DNA of 64,000 bases from Bacteroidota bacterium (GTDB taxonomy: Bacteria; Bacteroidota; Bacteroidia; UBA4408). The translations under genes and the position numbers were made by a program. The stretch covers positions 124,001-188,000 of the forward strand of contig JADKHO010000001.1 in the NCBI GenBank assembly GCA_016721765.1, written 5' to 3'. Positions 25,658 to 32,278 of the stretch are shown here, piece by piece (position 1 is the first letter of the stretch; every line of letters begins with the position of its first letter). The notes under the pieces were generated by a model. It was not told the origin of the DNA. It ran no database searches and was given only the letters and a program-made list of their open reading frames with translations.

Positions 25658-26006
25658 CCACCCCCTACCCCCGCCGGCGGGGGATATAAAAATCTGAGTT
25701 CCTTGCTCTTCCCAATTTTAAAATTTCATCCGCTTATCGGCTAATCAACAAATCAATCTTAAAAAATCATAATCATCTTAACAAATTTGCGTTCCATGCC
25801 ACCCCCTGCCCCCGCCGGCGGGGGATACTTTAATCTGCGTTCCTTGCCCATCTCAATTTTAAATATTCATCAGCATATCGGCTAATCAACAAATCAATCT
25901 TAAAAAATCATAATCATCTTAATAAATCTGCGTTCCAAGCCACCCCCTACCCCCGCCGGCGGGGGATACAAAAATCCATCGGCTAATTAGCTAATCGGCT
26001 AATCAG
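25658..26006. repeat. 141-bp tandem repeat with GC-rich palindrome (2 full units and part of a third)
   Basis: CCACCCCCTACCCCCGCCGG-type blocks start at 25658, 25799 and 25940, exactly 141 bp apart. Each carries the perfect palindrome CCCCGCCGGCGGGG. Between them an AT-rich spacer (CTAATCAACAAATCAATC, AAAAAATCATAATCATCTTA) is also conserved between units. The GC block contrasts sharply with the AT-rich surroundings. Related copies in opposite orientation occur at 40203-40344. There is no coding capacity. Confidence 0.9.
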
Positions 26007-26025
26007 CAAGTATTCGTAATAAAAC

Positions 26026-26034
26026 TACCTTTGC
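26026..26034 (+). promoter_or_regulatory. -7 promoter element TACCTTTGC, three bases before the ATG
   Basis: A full TAnnTTTG match. The ATG of the RNA methyltransferase starts at 26038, 5 bases after the G of TTTG, so the transcript would begin at or next to the start codon. No -33 TTG is seen. Confidence 0.6.
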
Positions 26035-26037
26035 AAA

Positions 26038-27273
26038 ATGGACGATAAAAAGAAGAACTTTAAAACAGTTGACAAGAGAACCTTATTAAAAGAAGTTTTT
26101 AAAACACTTCAATTCATTTTTGTGGATGGAACTTTCATGGATAAAGCCATGGAAAAAACCATGCGTAACAATAAAAAATGGAAAGTGCGTGAACGTTCCT
26201 TTGTAGCCGAAACGATTTATGATTTGGTGCGCAATTGGCGGCTTATCTTAACTTGCGCCGATACCAAAGCCGAACTAAGCGAACACAATTGGAAAACTAT
26301 TTACGGCACGTGGCTGGTAATAAAAGGCGAAGAACTTCCCGAAACAGCCGAATACAAAGACATCAACGAAAGCAAAATCATTTCGCTTTTAAAAAAATAC
26401 GAGCACATTCGCAAAATTTGGGAATCTTATCCGGATTGGCTGGATGAGCGTTGCGAAAGAGAACTAGGCGCAGCACAATGGAACAAGTTAGCTCCTGCCC
26501 TAAATCACAATGCCTCCATGGTGTTGCGTGCCAACTCACTAAAAACAAATGTGCCCGAATTACAAACTACCCTCGCCGAAGTGGGTATCGAAACCGAAAC
26601 ACTTCCTTGGGCACCCGAAGCCTTACAACTAAAATTTAGCCGAAACGTATTTCGTTACGAACCTTTTAAAAATGGCTGGTTCGAAGTGCAGGATCCTGCA
26701 TCGCAAATGGTTGCTGATTTTTTAGGCGCAAAACCCGGTATGCGGGTGGTGGATGCTTGTGCTGGAGCAGGAGGTAAAACACTACACCTTGCAGCGATGA
26801 TGAAAAACAAAGGAAACATCATTGCCCTCGACACCAAAGAATTTAAATTGGCCGAGCTAAAAAAACGTGCCAAACGCGCAGGTGCTGCTATTGTAGAATG
26901 CAGAGTTATCGATTCCACAAAAGTGGTAAAACGATTAAAAGATTCGGCCGATCGACTTTTGCTCGATGTGCCTTGTAGCGGACTGGGTGTATTGCGCCGA
27001 AATCCCGATACCAAATGGATGTTGAAACCCGAAGAAATTGATAATGTTATTCGCACCCAACGTGAAATTCTGGAACGCTTCTCCCCCATTACCAAAGTGG
27101 GCGGAATGATGGTATATGCCACTTGCAGCATTTTGCCTTCCGAAGGAAAAGAACAAATTCAATGGTTCCTGCAAAACAATGCAGGCTGGACGCTCGAAGG
27201 AGAAAAGCAATATTCGCCCCTTGCTTTTGATTGCGATGGGTTTTATATGGCCTTAATGAAACGTATTAGTTAG
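26038..27273 (+). CDS. RsmB/NOP-family SAM-dependent RNA m5C methyltransferase
   Basis: The 411-residue protein has an N-terminal NusB-like helical part (residues about 10-65, with RERSFVAETIYDLVRNWRL). A linker and a Rossmann methyltransferase follow: FEVQDPASQMVADFLG, VVDACAGAGGKTLHLA (SAM motif I), LLLDVPCSGLGVLRRNPDTK (motif IV Cys) and MVYATCSILPSEG (motif VI catalytic Cys). The two active-site Cys of the m5C class are present, as in RsmB and NSUN enzymes. The exact target base is not predictable. It stands alone between two repeat regions. Confidence 0.93.
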   Translation: MDDKKKNFKTVDKRTLLKEVFKTLQFIFVDGTFMDKAMEKTMRNNKKWKVRERSFVAETIYDLVRNWRLILTCADTKAELSEHNWKTIYGTWLVIKGEELPETAEYKDINESKIISLLKKYEHIRKIWESYPDWLDERCERELGAAQWNKLAPALNHNASMVLRANSLKTNVPELQTTLAEVGIETETLPWAPEALQLKFSRNVFRYEPFKNGWFEVQDPASQMVADFLGAKPGMRVVDACAGAGGKTLHLAAMMKNKGNIIALDTKEFKLAELKKRAKRAGAAIVECRVIDSTKVVKRLKDSADRLLLDVPCSGLGVLRRNPDTKWMLKPEEIDNVIRTQREILERFSPITKVGGMMVYATCSILPSEGKEQIQWFLQNNAGWTLEGEKQYSPLAFDCDGFYMALMKRIS

Positions 27274-27407
27274 TGTTGACATAACTGCAATAATACTTAA
27301 ATATTGCACTTGGATAAACCCTCTTTCTCTATGTTTTCTATGTGACTATGTGTTTATTTTAACCAACATCATAGAAACCACAAGTAATACTATCCACCAC
27401 CCCTTCA

Positions 27408-27574
27408 CCACCACTCGCTCGCATCCTGCGAGTGTCTGCTATTCCTATGCCTCTGGCATAATCCCACCACTCGCTCGCATCCTGCGAGTGTAAGCTATTA
27501 TTATGCCTCCGGCAAAACCACCATTCTCTCGCATCCTGCGAGTGTCTGCTATTCCTATGCCTCTGGCATAATTA
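27408..27574. repeat. Three tandem copies of a 54-56-bp two-hairpin repeat
   Basis: Units start at 27408, 27464 and 27518. Each has CACTCGC...GCGAGTG (or a decayed arm in copy 3) and then TATGCC-TCT-GGCATA, two adjacent hairpins. This is REP-like in size and structure. It is non-coding and sits in the 422-bp gap between convergent genes; the rest of that gap holds only the terminator. Confidence 0.85.
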
Positions 27575-27645
27575 CAAACGGCTCGAAACATCCAATCTAA
27601 TCAACCGCACGTCCGCATTAAAAACCTAAAGAATAACAAAAAAAA

Positions 27646-27677
27646 AGAGGCTGCCCCTTAGGAGACAGCCTCTTTTT
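27646..27677 (-). terminator. Terminator of the rpsF-rpsR-rplI operon (bidirectional)
   Basis: AGAGGCTG (27646-27653) pairs with CAGCCTCT (27666-27673). It is flanked by A8 on one side and T5 on the other, so it can work on both strands. It begins 18 bases after the rplI stop. Confidence 0.9.
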
Positions 27678-27695
27678 AATATGCAATAGTGAAGC

Positions 27696-28142
27696 TTATT
27701 CTTCCACCACTTCAAATTTAATATCCGCAACTACATCACGCGATAAACGTGCTTTTGCAGTATACTCACCCAAAGACTTAATGTGCTCGTCATCAATGGT
27801 GATGGATTTACGGTCGATTTCGTGACCTAATTTTTTAATTGCTTCAGCCAATTGCAAAGAAGTAACCGAACCGAAAATTTTTCCGTTCTCTCCTGCTTTT
27901 GCACCTACTTTTACTGTAACTTCTTTTAAGAAATCGGCAGTACTCATAGCGGCTTTACGCAATTTTTCTTCTTTAAAAGCAGTTTGCTTTTTTGTTTCAG
28001 CAAGTACTTTTTTCGCAGAAGCATCAGCAACTTTTGCTAAGCCTTGCGGGATAAGGTAATTTAAGCCATATCCGTTTTTCACTTTTAAGATATCATTCTT
28101 ATATCCTAAGTGTTTTACGTCTTGTTTTAATATAATTTCCAT
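27696..28142 (-). CDS. rplI: Ribosomal protein bL9
   Basis: Large-subunit protein bL9, 148 residues. The N-terminal domain MEIILKQDVKHLGYKNDI, KNGYGLNYLIPQGLA binds 23S rRNA. A long connecting helix and the C-terminal domain (VKVGAKAGENGKIFGSVTS) follow. The ATG at 28142 gives the family N-terminus; an upstream in-frame start would add 17 unlikely residues. It is last in the rpsF-rpsR-rplI operon, before a strong terminator. Confidence 0.97.
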   Translation of the reverse strand: MEIILKQDVKHLGYKNDILKVKNGYGLNYLIPQGLAKVADASAKKVLAETKKQTAFKEEKLRKAAMSTADFLKEVTVKVGAKAGENGKIFGSVTSLQLAEAIKKLGHEIDRKSITIDDEHIKSLGEYTAKARLSRDVVADIKFEVVEE

Positions 28143-28226
28143 TTTAAATTTCGTTTTTCTTGTTTGTAATTTGCTATGGCAAGAGTTACTCAATAATCAA
28201 TAGCTCTATAACCAATAACTGATTTA

Positions 28227-28496
28227 TTACTTCAGCATATCTGCAACATAAGGCATCAAAGCCAAGTGACGCGCTCTTTTAATAGCCGTTCCCACTTTGC
28301 GCTGATACTTAACAGAAGTACCGGTTAAACGGCGTGGTAAAATTTTACCTTGCTCGTTTACAAACTTCAATAAAAAGTTTGGGTCCTTGTAGTCGATATA
28401 CTTCATGCCGCTTTTCTTAAAACGACAATATTTTTTCTTTTGAGTCTCCACTGTTGGAGGGTTCAAAAATCTAATTTCTGCTGATTTTGCTGCCAT
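28227..28496 (-). CDS. rpsR: Ribosomal protein bS18
   Basis: Small-subunit protein of 89 residues. The core is CRFKKSGMKYIDYKDPNFL, then KILPRRLTGTSVKYQRKVG and AIKRARHLALMPYV, all diagnostic of bS18. It binds 16S rRNA with bS6, whose gene lies 19 bases upstream. A single Cys remains in the CRF motif. Confidence 0.97.
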   Translation of the reverse strand: MAAKSAEIRFLNPPTVETQKKKYCRFKKSGMKYIDYKDPNFLLKFVNEQGKILPRRLTGTSVKYQRKVGTAIKRARHLALMPYVADMLK

Positions 28497-28515
28497 GTCT
28501 TTGTCTTTTTTAAAA

Positions 28516-28875
28516 TTAAACGGTTGCGGATGCTACTTTTTTCTCAGCCGAACGACCAATTCTTTTAGAAGCCCAGGCAACTGCATGCTTATCTAAAGCA
28601 ACAGTTAAGAAACGCAAAATACGTTCATCGCGTTTGTAAGTAACCTCCAAGTTTCCAATCAAACTGCCTTCAGCCTGAAACTGAATCACATGATAGAATC
28701 CGGATGATTTTTTTTGGATCGGGTAAGCCAATTTTTTTAGGCCCCAACTCTCATCGTGCACTAATTTAGCACCATTTGTAGTAAGATACTCTTTGTACTT
28801 ACTTACCGCTTCCTTTGTCTGATCTTCAGACAAAACGGGAGTCATAATGAAAACGGTTTCATAATCTTTTAACAT
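28516..28875 (-). CDS. rpsF: Ribosomal protein bS6
   Basis: Small-subunit protein of 119 residues that pairs with bS18. It has MLKDYETVFIMTPVLSEDQ, HDESWGLKKLAYPIQKKSSG, FYHVIQFQ and RDERILRFLTVALDKHAV, the standard bS6 blocks. It is first in the operon. The promoter is a TACATTTGC element with a TTG 19 bases upstream (28930-28960), leaving a leader of about 50 bases in which translational autocontrol could operate. Confidence 0.97.
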   Translation of the reverse strand: MLKDYETVFIMTPVLSEDQTKEAVSKYKEYLTTNGAKLVHDESWGLKKLAYPIQKKSSGFYHVIQFQAEGSLIGNLEVTYKRDERILRFLTVALDKHAVAWASKRIGRSAEKKVASATV

Positions 28876-28929
28876 TGTTTTGTAAGATTTTGGTTTATAC
28901 TAATTTATACCACATTTTTTTTGCGGGCT

Positions 28930-28960
28930 GCAAATGTAAGCAAAGTTTTTGAACTACCAA
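28930..28960 (-). promoter_or_regulatory. Promoter of the rpsF operon
   Basis: On the - strand, TTG (28960-28958), 19 bases, then TACATTTGC (28938-28930). Both elements match the Bacteroidota primary-sigma consensus (TTG at -33, TAnnTTTG at -7) with standard spacing. Confidence 0.8.
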
Positions 28961-29029
28961 AGTAAAATACCGGCTGTTTTCCAGGCTTAAGTCATTGGAT
29001 AGTAGACGCTTGTTAAACCCAATTCAGTG

Positions 29030-29260
29030 CTAGCCGGCACAGCTTCCCAAGCATTCAATAAAGTTTACCCATCAGGGCATTCCCTCCTGCGTCGGGCCGG
29101 GCTTTCGCCACTCGCTTCCGCCAGCTGGCGGAGAGCTTAAACAAAGGCTCAATTAAGCAAAGCGAATCACGAACACCTAAAATTAAACTCTCGTGAGTAA
29201 TCCCTAATGCGTGGTACTTCGGCAACATAGTGGTCGGACCACTATGTAGTACAAACAACT
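29030..29260. repeat. Non-coding repeat-like block with two palindromes
   Basis: The 488-bp gap between rpsF and the small gene at 29364 holds the rpsF promoter and this block. It contains GCGTCGGGCCGGGCTTTCGC, the palindrome CCGCCAGCTGGCGG (29118-29131), and an 11+1+11 palindrome ACATAGTGGTC-G-GACCACTATGT (29225-29247). Its GC content is above its surroundings. A 67-codon frame on the - strand has no recognisable protein features. The core TGGTCGGACCACTA recurs in the terminator at 30712. Confidence 0.55.
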
Positions 29261-29363
29261 ACAACCATATCCTATTTTGTACTATTTCAGTCGCTTGCCA
29301 AGCTTCTTTACTTTGAGCTAACAATATCAATCAAATTAAATCGTTCTACTAAAAATAAAGAAA

Positions 29364-29516
29364 ATGAAAAATTTCATGAAAAAAAAGAAACCGCTTGAAG
29401 ACAAGCGCCCCCGCTTCAAAATTCAACTCGATCACAAAACCATGGTAACTGTTCGTTCACTGGCTGTATTTAACAATTGGAAAATAAATTTTCCGAATGC
29501 TAAATTAGTTGATTAA
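29364..29516 (+). CDS. Small basic protein of 50 residues, unknown function
   Basis: The ATG at 29364 follows AAAATAAAGAAA and opens a 50-codon frame. It starts MKNFMKKKKPLEDKRPRF, then KIQLDHKTMVTVRSLAVF, then NNWKINFPNAKLVD. The composition is protein-like: a basic N-terminus, alternating beta-like KIQLDHKTMVTV and a final amphipathic stretch. It reads like the short conserved proteins with R(F/Y)-(K/R)-(I/V)-x-L-D cores that I recall in Bacteroidota. No function is known. It is 137 bases upstream of the LamG gene. Confidence 0.6.
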   Translation: MKNFMKKKKPLEDKRPRFKIQLDHKTMVTVRSLAVFNNWKINFPNAKLVD

Positions 29517-29652
29517 TTAAAAAGAAGTAGGATCACTAAGTACCAGTACCTACTATAAAATACCCTCAGGTAGCGATATTTTTAGTGCTTTTTAGCGAGT
29601 AATTTCGAAAGGAAAATAAATCCAATTGTAATTCTTACTAAAAAAACTACTA

Positions 29653-30693
29653 ATGAAAAAAATTACCTGCGTTAAATTATTAATCATGTCACTTTTTCTT
29701 CTTGGAAAAGGTGCATCAGCTCAAATTCCATCCAACGGGCTAATAGGCTATTTTCCATTCACAGGAAATGCAAATGATCAAAATGGAAATGGAATTAATG
29801 GCACTCCTTCCTCAGGTGGATGGCCGGGAAATACCTTTCCTGCCTTAACTGCCGATAGGAATGGCAATGCTAATAGTGCCTACGATTTTGTACCCGCAAG
29901 CCTATCTACAACTTTTATAGATTTCGGTCAACCTTCCCAATTTAACTTTGGCACAAACAGCTTCAGCATTTCCTTATGGATGAAATTAACGGTATTTCAA
30001 GTTTCTCCAACCATGTTTGCCAATGATGCATGGCAGTTGGGAATTAGAAACCTGGGTGGAAACAATCACCTCAAATTTACCTTTGGAACGCTTAGCTTTA
30101 ACTCTGATATGTTAATTATTCCGGGAACATGGACGAATGTTGTGGCGGTGTATAATCACTCCAACGAAACCATGGAAATGTATATAAACGGAGCATTAGC
30201 AACCGGCTTCTCCTACAATGGCGGGCCTATTGGTCCACAAGGCCAGGCTTCTCTTAGCACAGCAGGACTTGGACTTAATGCAACACCAGTTGGTACTTCG
30301 CAAGCTGGTTTAGCTGGGGTAATTACAGCTACAGGCTTTAAAGGTGTTTTGGACGATATATTAATTTACAACCGGGCATTATCAGCTTCCGAAGTGAATG
30401 GTATTTATACTGCAACTGGTAGTCCTTCTACTATAAATGAAAAATCAAAAGACAATTCTTTCCTTGTGTCCCCGAATCCCAGCAATGGCATATTTAAGAT
30501 CCAATTTATCGATAAGAATGAAAAGGATGCAACATATAAAGTTTATACATTACAGGGTAAGCTCATTTGGGAGGAAATAGCTCCGACTGATCAACATAAC
30601 ATTGATTGCAGTTGGCTTGAAACTGGGAATTACTTATTGAAAATAGAAAATTCGAAAGGCATTTTTACAAAAAAAATTATCGTTAATAAATAA
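29653..30693 (+). CDS. LamG/concanavalin-like secreted protein with T9SS type A domain
   Basis: The 346-residue protein has a signal peptide ending KGASAQ. A LamG/jellyroll domain follows (residues about 28-250): GLIGYFPFTGNANDQNGNGI, FSISLWMKL, WTNVVAVYNHSNETMEMYIN and DDILIYNRALSASEVNGIY, the typical start and end blocks. Residues about 270-346 are a type A sorting domain (VSPNPSNGIFKIQF, KVYTLQGKLIWEE, GNYLLKIENSKGIFTKKI). It is probably a surface carbohydrate- or protein-binding lectin-like protein. It is convergent with gdhA and shares a palindromic terminator with it. Confidence 0.9.
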   Translation: MKKITCVKLLIMSLFLLGKGASAQIPSNGLIGYFPFTGNANDQNGNGINGTPSSGGWPGNTFPALTADRNGNANSAYDFVPASLSTTFIDFGQPSQFNFGTNSFSISLWMKLTVFQVSPTMFANDAWQLGIRNLGGNNHLKFTFGTLSFNSDMLIIPGTWTNVVAVYNHSNETMEMYINGALATGFSYNGGPIGPQGQASLSTAGLGLNATPVGTSQAGLAGVITATGFKGVLDDILIYNRALSASEVNGIYTATGSPSTINEKSKDNSFLVSPNPSNGIFKIQFIDKNEKDATYKVYTLQGKLIWEEIAPTDQHNIDCSWLETGNYLLKIENSKGIFTKKIIVNK

Positions 30694-30711
30694 AATGAAA
30701 CGCAATTAAAA

Positions 30712-30759
30712 CAGACTGGTCGGACCACTAGTGGTCCGACCAGTCTGTTGCTTTTTTTT
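30712..30759 (+). terminator. Perfect 36-bp palindrome forming a bidirectional terminator
   Basis: CAGACTGGTCGGACCACT (30712-30729) is followed directly by its exact reverse complement (30730-30747), then TTGCTTTTTTTT. It lies between the LamG gene (+) and gdhA (-), whose stop codon sits at the end of the T-run. The core TGGTCGGACCACTA also occurs in the palindrome at 29225. Confidence 0.85.
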
Positions 30760-32104
30760 ACACATGCCCTTGCGCAATCATCGCATCAGCCACTTTCACA
30801 AATCCGCCAATGTTGGCACCTTTTACATAATTGGTGTAGCCTTTTTCTGTACCGTGTTTAATGCAGCTTGCATGAATATTTTTCATGATGTCATGCAGTC
30901 GCTTATCCACTTCTTCGCGCGTCCAGGATAAACGCAAAGAGTTTTGGCTCATTTCTAAACCGCTCACTGCTACTCCGCCGGCATTGGAAGCCTTTCCTGG
31001 AGCAAACAATATTTTTTTATCTATAAAAATATTTACTGCATCCGGTGTAGAAGGCATATTTGCTCCTTCTGCCACAGCTATACAACCGTTCGCTACCAAT
31101 TTTTTAGCATCGGCTCCGGTGAGTTCATTTTGAGTGGCACATGGCAAAGCCACATCGCACTTCACTTCCCAAGGGGTTTTGCCTTTTACAAATTCGCATT
31201 TAAATAATTTCACACAATCCTTAATGCGGCCTCGTTGCTCATTTTTGAGTTTCATGATGATGGCCAATTTCTTCGCATCAATACCGCTCTTGTCATAAAT
31301 GTAACCTTCGCTGTCGCTCATTGTCAGAACTGTTCCGCCCAACTGAATAACCTTTTCGGCTGCGTATTGCGCCACATTTCCGGAACCACTAATGACTACT
31401 TTTTTGCCTTTAAAATTTTGCTTTTTTGTTGCCAACATTTCTGCGGTAAAGTACACGCAGCCGTATCCGGTAGCTTCTGGACGAATTAAACTTCCTCCAA
31501 ATTGAACTCCTTTACCGGTGAGTACGCCTGAAAAAGTATTACTTAAGCGTTTGTATTGTCCAAACATAAACCCAATCTCTCTTCCGCCTACCCCAATATC
31601 CCCGGCAGGGACATCCGTATCCGGTCCAATATATTTATATAACTCGGTCATAAAACTTTGGCAAAAACGCATCACTTCATTGTCTGATTTCCCTTTGGGA
31701 TCAAAATCACTTCCGCCTTTACCACCACCCATTGGCAAGGAAGTAAGAGAATTTTTAAATACTTGTTCAAAAGCTAAAAATTTAAGAATACCTAAATACA
31801 CAGAGGGGTGAAAGCGCAAGCCACCTTTGTAAGGTCCGATAGCACTGTTCATTTGTATGCGAAATCCTCTATTTACACAAAGTTCTCCCTTGTCATCAAT
31901 CCATGGAACACGAAACATGAGTACACGTTCAGGTTCCACAATTCGTTCTAAAATTCTGGCTTTTTTGTAGCGTGGATTTTCCTCCATAAATGGAATTACC
32001 GACTCTGCAACTTCCAGCACCGCCTGGTGATACTCAGGTTCACCCGGATTTTTAGTGCGCACCCGTTGCATAAATTCATCAATTAATTTTTGATACTTGC
32101 TCAT
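30758..32104 (-). CDS. gdhA: Glutamate dehydrogenase, NADP type
   Basis: Glu dehydrogenase interconverts 2-oxoglutarate plus ammonia and glutamate. The 448-residue length and N-terminal region fit the hexameric NADP-dependent class. Motifs include KGGLRFHPSV, PMGGGKGGSDFDPKGKSD (catalytic Lys region), PAGDIGVGGREIGFMFGQY, the nucleotide-binding SGSGNVAQYAAEK and AEGANMPSTPDAV. An upstream -7-like TATATTTAC (32143-32135, - strand) could drive it. It is the probable ammonia-assimilation enzyme of this organism. Confidence 0.95.
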   Translation of the reverse strand: MSKYQKLIDEFMQRVRTKNPGEPEYHQAVLEVAESVIPFMEENPRYKKARILERIVEPERVLMFRVPWIDDKGELCVNRGFRIQMNSAIGPYKGGLRFHPSVYLGILKFLAFEQVFKNSLTSLPMGGGKGGSDFDPKGKSDNEVMRFCQSFMTELYKYIGPDTDVPAGDIGVGGREIGFMFGQYKRLSNTFSGVLTGKGVQFGGSLIRPEATGYGCVYFTAEMLATKKQNFKGKKVVISGSGNVAQYAAEKVIQLGGTVLTMSDSEGYIYDKSGIDAKKLAIIMKLKNEQRGRIKDCVKLFKCEFVKGKTPWEVKCDVALPCATQNELTGADAKKLVANGCIAVAEGANMPSTPDAVNIFIDKKILFAPGKASNAGGVAVSGLEMSQNSLRLSWTREEVDKRLHDIMKNIHASCIKHGTEKGYTNYVKGANIGGFVKVADAMIAQGHV

Positions 32105-32266
32105 AGGTTTTTAGTTTAAAGGTTATTGGGTAAATATAACTTTTTGACAATTAAGCACAAAAGAACTTAATCAGCTTTTGAAAAAGGAGAGTGAAGGCTT
32201 ATTTATATTGATTCTGCATAAAATAATTTTGTACTTTAGTAATCCCAAAGGATTAAATTAAAATAA

Positions 32267-32275
32267 TAGTTTTGC
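32267..32275 (+). promoter_or_regulatory. -7 promoter element TAGTTTTGC, three bases before the ATG
   Basis: This matches TAnnTTTG; the ATG of the DUF349 gene is at 32279, 5 bases after the G, the same spacing as at 26026 and 62211. No -33 TTG is seen. Confidence 0.55.
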
Positions 32276-32278
32276 ACA

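Noticed and set aside
25658..26006. Possible CRISPR array
   Set aside because: The period is 141 bp with conserved spacers rather than 24-40 bp repeats with unique spacers, and no cas genes are near.
29055..29258. 67-codon open frame on the - strand
   Set aside because: It spans the GC-rich repeat block and the 29225 palindrome; its composition (Arg/Ala/Gly runs) reflects that sequence and shows no signal, motif or start site.
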